Below, one piece after another: positions 1 to 5,359 of a DNA stretch of 7,593 nucleotides. Numbering within the stretch: position 1 is the stretch's first letter; each line of letters begins with the position of its first letter. The translations under genes were made by a program, and so were the position numbers. Under the pieces are notes generated by a model that saw nothing but the letters and a program-made list of their open reading frames with translations, was not told where the DNA came from and searched no databases. The stretch comes from Actinomycetes bacterium (GTDB lineage: Bacteria > Actinomycetota > Acidimicrobiia > Acidimicrobiales > Microtrichaceae). The stretch covers positions 1-7,593 of the forward strand of contig JAEZAI010000220.1 in the NCBI GenBank assembly GCA_023427825.1, given 5' to 3'.

Positions 1-830
1 CAGCACGCCCGTGCTCGCGTGCGGTCCCACACCAGGGTGGTCGGCCGTCGCCAGTCGTCGGGGGCGATCCGGTCGAGCAGCTCGGCGGGGGAGTGGCGCT
101 CGATGTGGCCGATCAGGCCCTGGTACACGGAGTAGCCCACCAGCTCCTGGAGCCTCGGCGTGAAGCCGGCCACGATCTCCATGGGCAGCCCGAGCTGCTG
201 GTTCTCCTGCTGGCGGACCCAGCCGGCGCAGTAGTTCATGGCGATGCCGACGCGGTCGCTGTCGGTCGTGTTGGCGCCGCCGGCGTGCCACAGGCTGCCG
301 TTCCACACGAGGACGTCGCCGGCCGACATCACCGCCGGTTCGGTGGGGTGGTCGCCGCCGTAGGTCGGCTTCCCCCACGTGTGGCTGTCGCGGACGATCC
401 GGGTGGCGCCGTTGTCGGCCGTGAAGTCCGTGAGCGCCCACATGGTGTTGCAGACCACGGGCGGGTGCGGCGCCGTCAGCGGGATGAGCTGGTCGTCCGC
501 GTGCAGCGGTTGCGCCGTCTCACCCGGGCCGATGCGGATCGACGACAGGCTCGAGACGAGGCACCCCCGGTCGAGCACCCCCTCCACGATCGGGAGGACC
601 GCCGGGTGCACGGGGACGGCCTCCCACAAGGGCCCGTGGCGCAGCAGGTTGTAGGCGCGCAGCGTCCTGGTCCCCTCGAAGTCGTTCGACGCGGGGCGCA
701 CGTCCTCCTCCCGTTCGATGCGGGCGAGGTCGTCCAGGAGCGCGGCGACCTCGTCCGCGTCGAGCACGCCCCGGAGGCACGTCACGCCGTGCTCCTCGAT
801 CTCCTGCACATGGTCCTGCACCGTCGTCAC
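1..830 (-). CDS. Phytanoyl-CoA dioxygenase (PhyH) family Fe(II)/2-oxoglutarate oxygenase, 3' end cut by window edge
   Basis: This reading frame starts at GTG 830 and stays open to the left edge, giving 276 visible residues. A GGAG ribosome-binding sequence lies six bases before the GTG and fixes the start. The protein has the layout of the PhyH family, non-haem iron oxygenases that couple 2-oxoglutarate decarboxylation to substrate hydroxylation. Iron ligands are visible as H110 and D112 (in LHADDQ) and H182 (in WHAGG). R193 (SDRVGI) is the likely 2-oxoglutarate-binding arginine. Family members are usually about 270-310 residues, so little can be missing, and the two bases left at the edge (TG) could even begin a TGA stop. 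The substrate cannot be told: the family covers lipid, secondary-metabolite and small-molecule hydroxylases. The gene is divergent from the helicase and nothing in the window hints at its pathway. The family call is firm; the function is unknown. Confidence 0.88.
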   Translation of the reverse strand, partial: MTTVQDHVQEIEEHGVTCLRGVLDADEVAALLDDLARIEREEDVRPASNDFEGTRTLRAYNLLRHGPLWEAVPVHPAVLPIVEGVLDRGCLVSSLSSIRIGPGETAQPLHADDQLIPLTAPHPPVVCNTMWALTDFTADNGATRIVRDSHTWGKPTYGGDHPTEPAVMSAGDVLVWNGSLWHAGGANTTDSDRVGIAMNYCAGWVRQQENQQLGLPMEIVAGFTPRLQELVGYSVYQGLIGHIERHSPAELLDRIAPDDWRRPTTLVWDRTRARAC

Positions 831-890
831 ATCGGCCTCCGATGCCGTCGTCGACCCCCGGAACCTGCGCCGTCACAGGGGCCGCTTCGT

Positions 891-916
891 TTGACCCGTT
901 CGACCGCAGGTACGAT
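891..916 (+). promoter_or_regulatory. Candidate promoter for the DEAD-box helicase gene
   Basis: TACGAT at 911-916 fits the actinobacterial -10 pattern TAnnnT. It lies within a 115-base divergent intergenic region. TTGACC at 891-896 resembles a -35 box but is only 14 bases from the -10, shorter than the usual 16-18. TTCGTT at 886-891 would give 19. Transcription would begin near 923, leaving a leader of about 23 bases before ATG 946. I saw no convincing matching promoter for the divergent oxygenase gene. This is inferred from motif and position only. Confidence 0.4.
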
Positions 917-945
917 GACCACATCATCACGGATCCGAATCGGAA

Positions 946-2100
946 ATGACGACAACCTTCGACAGCCTCGGCATCGACGAGGACATCTCCCACGCTCTCC
1001 GGGAACGGGGCATCACCACTGCCTTCCCCATCCAGGAGATGACCATCCCCGACATCCTCGCCGGACGCGACGTCTGCGGGAAGGCCAAGACCGGCTCGGG
1101 CAAGACCCTCGCCTTCGGCCTGCCCCTGGTGCAGCTCCTGCCCCGCGCCGAGCCGGGTCGCCCCACGGGACTGGCCCTGGTGCCCACGCGCGAGCTCGCC
1201 ACCCAGGTGCGCGACGAGCTGGTGGCCGCCTCGCACGCCAGGGGCATCCGCATCGCGGCGATCTACGGCGGCGACCCCATCGAGAAGCAGATCAAGGCGC
1301 TCAAGAGCGGCGTCGAGTTCGCCGTCTGCACGCCCGGTCGGGCCATCGACCTGATCGAGCGCGGTGACCTGTCGGTCGCGGACGTCCGCCACGTCGTGAT
1401 CGACGAGGCCGACCGCATGGCCGACATGGGCTTCCTGCCGCAGGTGGAGTGGATCCTGCGCAACGTCGAGGGCGACCACCAGACGCTGCTGTTCTCCGCC
1501 ACGCTCGACGGTGTGGTGGACAGCCTGGTCCGCCGCTACCAGCACGACCCCACGCGTCACGAGGTGGCGTCCAAGGGCGTCAACGTCGAGCAGATGACGC
1601 ACCGCTTCTTCCTGGTCCACGAGATGGACAAGGTGAAGGTGGCGGCCGAGATCATCCGCAACGCCGAGCGCACGATGGTCTTCTCGGCCACCAAGCACGG
1701 CGCGGACCGCCTGGCCCGCAAGCTCGAGGACGAGGGCGTGGAGGCCGCACCCATCCACGGCGACCTGCGCCAGAAGTTCCGGGAGCGTGCGCTGGCCGAC
1801 TTCGCGTCCGGCAAGCTCCACGCGCTGGTGGCCACCGACGTGGCGGCCCGCGGCATCCACGTGGACGACGTCGACGTCGTCATCCACTACGACCCGCCGA
1901 ACGACCACAAGACCTACGTGCACCGCTCCGGCCGCACCGCCCGCGCCGGCGAGTCGGGCGTGGTCGTGTCGCTCCTGATCTACAACCAGGAGCTCGAGAT
2001 CAAGCGCCTGCAGAAGCGGCTGGGTCTCGACGTGCCGATCGAGGAGATCTTCTCCAACGATCCGCGCCTGGCCGACGTGGCCGACTGGCCCGAGGCCTGA
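946..2100 (+). CDS. DEAD-box ATP-dependent RNA helicase (RhlE-like minimal core)
   Basis: This 384-residue protein is an ATP-dependent RNA helicase of superfamily 2, expected in the cytoplasm to remodel structured RNA in ribosome assembly, mRNA decay or cold adaptation. All the family motifs are present in order: Q motif (F5 to Q30, in FPIQ), motif I AKTGSGKT (47-54), Ia PTRELA (80-85), Ib TPGR (129-132), II DEAD (153-156), III SAT (184-186), IV MVFSAT (244-249), V TDVAARGI (297-304) and VI HRSGRTAR (326-333). The protein ends about 50 residues after motif VI. It therefore lacks the long basic or RGG-rich tail, or DbpA-type RNA-binding domain, that gives many bacterial homologues RNA specificity. 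The ATG has only a weak upstream Shine-Dalgarno (GGAA directly before it). The next gene is on the same strand, but a hairpin lies between them. The family is certain; the specific RNA target is unknown. Confidence 0.96.
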   Translation: MTTTFDSLGIDEDISHALRERGITTAFPIQEMTIPDILAGRDVCGKAKTGSGKTLAFGLPLVQLLPRAEPGRPTGLALVPTRELATQVRDELVAASHARGIRIAAIYGGDPIEKQIKALKSGVEFAVCTPGRAIDLIERGDLSVADVRHVVIDEADRMADMGFLPQVEWILRNVEGDHQTLLFSATLDGVVDSLVRRYQHDPTRHEVASKGVNVEQMTHRFFLVHEMDKVKVAAEIIRNAERTMVFSATKHGADRLARKLEDEGVEAAPIHGDLRQKFRERALADFASGKLHALVATDVAARGIHVDDVDVVIHYDPPNDHKTYVHRSGRTARAGESGVVVSLLIYNQELEIKRLQKRLGLDVPIEEIFSNDPRLADVADWPEA

Positions 2101-2142
2101 GCGCACCCTCCGCTCCTCCTGACCCTGCCGCCTCGGTCTGAC

Positions 2143-2170
2143 CCGGTCGCCTCGGTGTCGAGGCCGCTGG
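2143..2170 (+). terminator. Intergenic stem-loop after the helicase gene, possible weak terminator
   Basis: GCCTCG at 2149-2154 and CGAGGC at 2159-2164 form a perfect 6-bp stem with the four-base loop GTGT. After one C-C mismatch the pairing continues, partly through G-U pairs, out to 2143/2170. No T-tract follows, so it is not a classical intrinsic terminator, though many high-GC bacteria lack one. The loop contains GTG 2155, the most upstream possible start of the methyltransferase frame. That makes GTG 2155 an unlikely initiation site. Confidence 0.35.
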
Positions 2171-2211
2171 GTTCCACAGGACGCGGCGACAGCGCGGGCA
2201 GACTCGGGGCC

Positions 2212-3909
2212 GTGCCCCCTGCCCGATCGGCGCTCCACGACAGCTCGTCGCCGCGCGCGCTGGTGCACGAGCACGCTGCCACGCAGGCCCCCGCGCGGCG
2301 CCGGGCCCTGGGCTCGCACCCCACGCCCGAGGGGCTGGCACGCGTGCTCGTCGAGCTCGGCCTGGACCGTCTCGGTCGGGTGCCGGGTCTCGTGGTCGAC
2401 CCGTCGTGCGGGGCGGGATCCTTCCTGCTCGCGGCGGCGGACGCGCTGGTGGCGCTCGGCGTCCCGCCCCGCGAGATCGTCACCGAGCGGCTCGCAGGAT
2501 GCGACGTGGACCCGCACGCGGTGGCCCACTGCCGGGAGGCCCTGCGGCGCTGGGCGGCCGGGCACCACGTGACGGACCACGTGGCGCCGCAGGTCGTGGA
2601 GCACGATCCGCTGAGCTCGCCCACGCCGTTCACCGCTCGGGCCGACCTGGTCGTCGGCAACCCGCCCTTCCTTGCCCAACGCACGATCGACACAGCGCGG
2701 GACGCCCGGCGCCGGGACGCGTTGCGCCGTCGGTTCGGCGAGCTGGGCCCCTACGTCGACGACGCCGCGGCGTTCCTGCTCGTCGGGACCGAGATGCTCG
2801 CTCCCGGCGGCGTCGCCGTGCTCATCCAGCCGCAGTCGGTGCTGTCGGCACGTGACGCGTCGGCCGTGCGGGACCACCTGCTGCAGGACGCCGTCGTCGT
2901 GGCGCTGTGGGCCGACGCCGCCCCCCCCGTGGCTGCGGGCGGCGAGGTGTGCGCACCCGTCCGGCGCGCGGGGCCGCTGGGGGCCGCCGACGGTGCCGCC
3001 GCCGTGGCGCTGCGGTGGGGTGGTGACGCGGTGGACCGTGGTTGGGCTCGCGCTCCTCGGGACGGGGAGAGCTGGGGACCGCTGCTGGGCGCCGCCCTCG
3101 GGGTCCCCGTGGTCGCGCCGCCTGCCGCTGCAGCGCCGTCCGGACGTGACCGAGCAGCCCGGGGCCGCGCTCCCGGGACCGCGACGGGCCCGACGATCGG
3201 GGACGTCGCCACCGCGACCGCGGGCTTCCGCGACGAGTTCTACGCGCTCACCGCGGCGGCCCGGGCCGCGGATGACCCCGGCCGGGACGAGCGCGCCCCA
3301 CGCCTGGTCACGGTGGGCATGATCGACGTGTGCCGCCTGGACACGACGACGCCGCGGCGCCTGGCCGGTCGGCGCGTGGTCGACCCGCGCCTGGACGTGC
3401 ACGCGCTCATCGCGACCTCGCCGCGGGTGGCCGCATGGGTGACGGCGCGCCGGGTCCCCAAGGTCCTCGTGGCCACCCAGACCAAGGTGCCCGAGGCGGT
3501 CGCCGATCCGACCGGCGCGCTGGTGCCGGTGACGCCGGTGCTGAGCGTCGAGCCGAGCGACGACGCCGGGGTCGACGTCTGGCACCTGGCGGCGGCGCTC
3601 AGCGCCCCCACGGTGGCGGCGTCGGTGGCCCGCGACCACGCCGGGTCGGGTCTGTCGCTCGGCGCCGTGCGGCTGTCGGCCGCCTCGATCCGGTCGCTCC
3701 TGTTGCCGGTCGACGCCGGTGCGTGGGCCGAGGGTGCGGAGATCACCCGACGGTTGCACCAGGTCGACGGTTCGCGAGCCGAGCTGCTGCGGCAGCTCGG
3801 AGCGGCGATGCTCCGCGCCCATCTCGCCGATCCGGATCCCGGCCTCCTGGAGTGGTGGTGGGAGCGGAGCGGCGGCCGGCGCGGTCGGCTCGCCGACGAA
3901 CGTGCTTGA
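2212..3909 (+). CDS. DNA N6-adenine methyltransferase, gamma-type (TaqI/Eco57I-like), apparently solitary
   Basis: The predicted product transfers a methyl group from SAM to adenine N6 in DNA. Numbering from GTG 2212 gives 565 residues. Visible elements are a motif X-like LGSHPTP (33-39), the SAM-binding loop VVDPSCGAGSF (61-71), an acidic CDVDP strand end (97-101) and catalytic motif IV NPPF (150-153). The second half looks like a target-recognition domain: IGDVATATAGF near 329-339, KVLVATQTKVPEA near 417-429, and a C-terminal serine/leucine-rich segment like those of TaqI/Eco57I enzymes. X-IV-TRD order is the gamma arrangement. The frame is open upstream to GTG 2155, but that stretch has rare codons (AGG, AGA, GGA, ACA) and a hairpin over the GTG, so I prefer 2212. 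Neither start has a good Shine-Dalgarno. No endonuclease, S subunit or helicase-nuclease partner is visible. A restriction-associated enzyme with distant partners cannot be excluded. Base composition resembles the neighbours. Confidence 0.88.
   Translation: MPPARSALHDSSSPRALVHEHAATQAPARRRALGSHPTPEGLARVLVELGLDRLGRVPGLVVDPSCGAGSFLLAAADALVALGVPPREIVTERLAGCDVDPHAVAHCREALRRWAAGHHVTDHVAPQVVEHDPLSSPTPFTARADLVVGNPPFLAQRTIDTARDARRRDALRRRFGELGPYVDDAAAFLLVGTEMLAPGGVAVLIQPQSVLSARDASAVRDHLLQDAVVVALWADAAPPVAAGGEVCAPVRRAGPLGAADGAAAVALRWGGDAVDRGWARAPRDGESWGPLLGAALGVPVVAPPAAAAPSGRDRAARGRAPGTATGPTIGDVATATAGFRDEFYALTAAARAADDPGRDERAPRLVTVGMIDVCRLDTTTPRRLAGRRVVDPRLDVHALIATSPRVAAWVTARRVPKVLVATQTKVPEAVADPTGALVPVTPVLSVEPSDDAGVDVWHLAAALSAPTVAASVARDHAGSGLSLGAVRLSAASIRSLLLPVDAGAWAEGAEITRRLHQVDGSRAELLRQLGAAMLRAHLADPDPGLLEWWWERSGGRRGRLADERA
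2921..2928 (+). repeat. Run of eight C inside the methyltransferase gene
   Basis: Eight consecutive C bases fall within the Ala-Ala-Pro-Pro-Val codons of the methyltransferase, between the catalytic motif and the target-recognition half. A one-base slip would remove the recognition domain. The frame is intact here. In a genome this GC-rich such a run can arise by chance. Confidence 0.9.
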
Positions 3910-3933
3910 CCGCGACCGGTCGGAACGTGTTCT
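3906..3933 (+). promoter_or_regulatory. Candidate promoter of the riboswitch-metX operon
   Basis: TTGACC at 3906-3911 overlaps the methyltransferase TGA stop at 3907-3909 and is a good -35 candidate. TGTTCT at 3928-3933, 16 bases further on, is a weak -10. The expected start of transcription, near 3939-3941, falls right at the 5' strand of the riboswitch P1 helix. This agreement is the main support. The -10 match alone is poor. Confidence 0.4.
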
Positions 3934-3937
3934 CTTG

Positions 3938-4056
3938 GGCGATCATCAGGAGAGGCCCCGCGAGGGGTCCGGCAACCTGGGACGGACACCCAAGGTGCCA
4001 TCCCGCTTCGGCGGGGATGTGGCCAGTCGGCGGCGCCGGCGGCAACCAAGTGTCCG
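3938..4056 (+). ncRNA. SAM riboswitch aptamer (SAM clan, SAM-I/IV-like) in the metX leader
   Basis: The SAM-clan core is recognisable in order: GGAGAGG (3949-3955), CCGGCAACC (3969-3977) and AAGGTGCCATCCC (3992-4004). Helices that can be drawn: imperfect P1 (CATC 3944-3947 with GATG 4016-4019, and GGC 3938-3940 with GCC 4022-4024); P2, a short hairpin CCCC/GGGG with a GCGA loop (3956-3967), flanked by GG/CC; P3 CCTGGG 3976-3981 with CCCAAGG 3989-3995, one A bulged; P4 CCCGC-TTCG-GCGGG (4002-4015). P5 (4026-4031 with 4035-4040) follows P1. Then comes GGCAACCAAG and TGTCCG (4051-4056), which is complementary to the P3 loop CGGACA (3983-3988). P5 plus this pseudoknot is typical of SAM-IV and SAM-I/IV RNAs, while P4 and the core read as SAM-I. 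It binds SAM and should repress the downstream methionine genes. The exact subtype is inferred. Confidence 0.85.
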
Positions 4057-4058
4057 CA

Positions 4059-4094
4059 CGGTCCGCTCGCGCGGGCCCTCCCAGGTGCGGACCG
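4059..4094 (+). promoter_or_regulatory. Perfect 8-bp inverted repeat after the aptamer, candidate expression platform
   Basis: CGGTCCGC (4059-4066) is the exact reverse complement of GCGGACCG (4087-4094), leaving a 20-base loop. GTCCGC also occurs at 4052-4057, inside the pseudoknot strand of the aptamer. The 3' arm could therefore pair with either copy, a possible switch between SAM-bound and free states. No T-tract follows the stem. The inverted repeat is seen directly; its role in switching is inference. Confidence 0.45.
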
Positions 4095-4108
4095 CGCGTG
4101 GTCGCTCG

Positions 4109-4165
4109 CCTCACGAGCCCACCCCACACACGCCCTCGAACCGCACCAGCCCAGGCCCGCACCCC
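4109..4165 (+). promoter_or_regulatory. C-rich, G-poor leader segment, possible Rho-utilisation (rut) region
   Basis: Between 4111 and 4165 I count 32 C, 12 A, 9 G and 2 T in 55 bases. That is a marked C-over-G excess with little pairing potential, in an otherwise G-rich neighbourhood. This composition suits Rho binding, and it lies between the riboswitch and metX, where premature termination could be controlled. The same stretch contains no strong Shine-Dalgarno for metX; the nearest is AGG at 4153-4155. Function is inferred from composition only. Confidence 0.3.
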
Positions 4166-5359
4166 GTGAACCAGCTCACTGAGCACGACATCCCTGCCAC
4201 CGGCGCGTGGCGACCCGGCGACCCCGTCGCCGACCGGCGCTTCTGCCGCGTGGCGGGCGCGCACGACACCGAGGCGACCGGCGGGAGCGCCCGACCGTTC
4301 CGGCTCGAAGGCGGCGGACTGCTGACCGAGGTCGACGTCGCGTACGAGACGTGGGGGACGCTGGCGGCCGACGGATCGAATGCGGTGCTCGTGTGCCACG
4401 CCCTCACCGGCGACGCCCACGTGGCCGGACGTTCCGGTCCCGGGCAGCCCACCCCGGGGTGGTGGGACGCGCTGGTGGGGCCCGGGCGGGCGCTCGACAC
4501 CGACGAGCTGTTCGTCGTGTGCTCCAACGTGCTCGGCGGGTGTCAGGGAACGACCGGCCCGGCCTCGGTCGACCCCTCGACGGGCGCGCCCTACGGGTCG
4601 ACCTTCCCGGTGGTCACCATCCGGGACATGGTCCGCGTCCAGGCGCTGCTGGCCGATCGGCTGGGCATCGCGCGGTGGCGGGCGGTCGTGGGCGGCTCCA
4701 TGGGCGGCATGCAGGCGCTGGAGTGGGGGGCGATGTTCCCCGAGCGCGTCGGCGCGCTCGTCCTGGCCTCGACCACCGCATCGGCCTCCGCGCAGCAGAT
4801 CGCGTGGAGCCACATCGGCCGGATGGCCGTGCAGGCCGACCCGCGGTTCCGCGGCGGCGACTACTACGACGCCGCACCGGGCGACGGCCCGCACCGCGGG
4901 CTCGCGGTCGCCCGCATGTGCGCGCAGGTCACCTACCGGAGCGACGAGGTCTTCACCGAGCGGTTCCACCGGTCGATGCTCGGCACGCTCGACTTCACGC
5001 TCGAGCCGCTGTTCGACGTCGAGGGCTACCTCGACTACCACGGCCTCAAGCTCGCCCGGCGGTTCGACGCCAACAGCTACATCCGGCTCAACCGGGCCAT
5101 GGACCTCCACGACGTCGCCCGGGGCCGGGGCAGCACCGAGGCGGCGCTGTCGCGCATCCAGGCGCCCACGCTCGTGGCGACGGTGCGCTCCGACGGGCTG
5201 TACCCGCCGATCCAGCAGCACGTCCTCGCCGACGGCCTGCGTTCGGTCGGCGGCGACGTGACCTGGGTCGACATCGACTCGCCCCACGGCCACGACGGCT
5301 TCCTCATCGAGACCCCGCAGCTCGCCCCTCCCATCCGCACGTTCCCGGAGACGACATGA
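4166..5359 (+). CDS. metX: Homoserine O-acyltransferase MetX (alpha/beta-hydrolase fold)
   Basis: MetX transfers an acetyl group (in some members succinyl) from acyl-CoA to the hydroxyl of L-homoserine, the committed step into methionine synthesis, in the cytoplasm. The 397-residue product is full length for the family. Visible signatures are VAYETWGTL (58-66), CHALTGDAH (77-85), the oxyanion/loop region NVLGGCQGTTGP (121-132), the nucleophile elbow GGSMGG with catalytic Ser178, Asp343 in VRSDGLYPP, and His376 in HGHDGFL. GTG 4166 is chosen because residues before it are a Pro/His-rich extension from the C-rich leader. An in-frame GTG at 4085 would add 27 residues but lies in the inverted repeat. 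The gene follows a SAM riboswitch, so it is probably shut off by SAM. Its TGA overlaps the next ATG (ATGA), indicating translational coupling. Acetyl versus succinyl donor cannot be settled from motifs I am sure of. Confidence 0.94.
   Translation: MNQLTEHDIPATGAWRPGDPVADRRFCRVAGAHDTEATGGSARPFRLEGGGLLTEVDVAYETWGTLAADGSNAVLVCHALTGDAHVAGRSGPGQPTPGWWDALVGPGRALDTDELFVVCSNVLGGCQGTTGPASVDPSTGAPYGSTFPVVTIRDMVRVQALLADRLGIARWRAVVGGSMGGMQALEWGAMFPERVGALVLASTTASASAQQIAWSHIGRMAVQADPRFRGGDYYDAAPGDGPHRGLAVARMCAQVTYRSDEVFTERFHRSMLGTLDFTLEPLFDVEGYLDYHGLKLARRFDANSYIRLNRAMDLHDVARGRGSTEAALSRIQAPTLVATVRSDGLYPPIQQHVLADGLRSVGGDVTWVDIDSPHGHDGFLIETPQLAPPIRTFPETT

Noticed and set aside
93..1367. A 424-codon plus-strand frame over the oxygenase and the start of the helicase.
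   Set aside because: It runs antisense to the PhyH protein and out of frame with the helicase; both have conserved catalytic residues in the other frames.
2155..2211. Methyltransferase start at GTG 2155.
   Set aside because: The GTG sits in the loop of a stem-loop, lacks a Shine-Dalgarno, and the next 19 codons include rare AGG, AGA, GGA and ACA codons. GTG 2212 is preferred, though not proven.
520..3822. A 1100-codon open frame on the minus strand opposite the helicase and methyltransferase.
   Set aside because: The translation is Arg/Gly/His/Val/Asp-rich with no domain, and it lies antisense to genes with complete motif sets. It also overlaps the oxygenase in another frame. Long antisense frames are expected at this GC content.
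946..3909. The helicase and methyltransferase as a joint defence or restriction system.
   Set aside because: The helicase is a standard DEAD-box RNA helicase with no nuclease or DNA-translocase domain. A hairpin separates the genes and no other defence component is present.
4041..4047. The second GGCAACC after the aptamer as a tandem riboswitch.
   Set aside because: None of the other core blocks recur around it. Its place before the pseudoknot strand fits the 3' subdomain of the single aptamer.
4207..5355. An in-frame upstream extension of the PLP enzyme that would add 383 residues inside metX.
   Set aside because: The extension is Arg/Gly-rich shadow of the metX gene. ATG 5356 has a good Shine-Dalgarno and the ATGA overlap.
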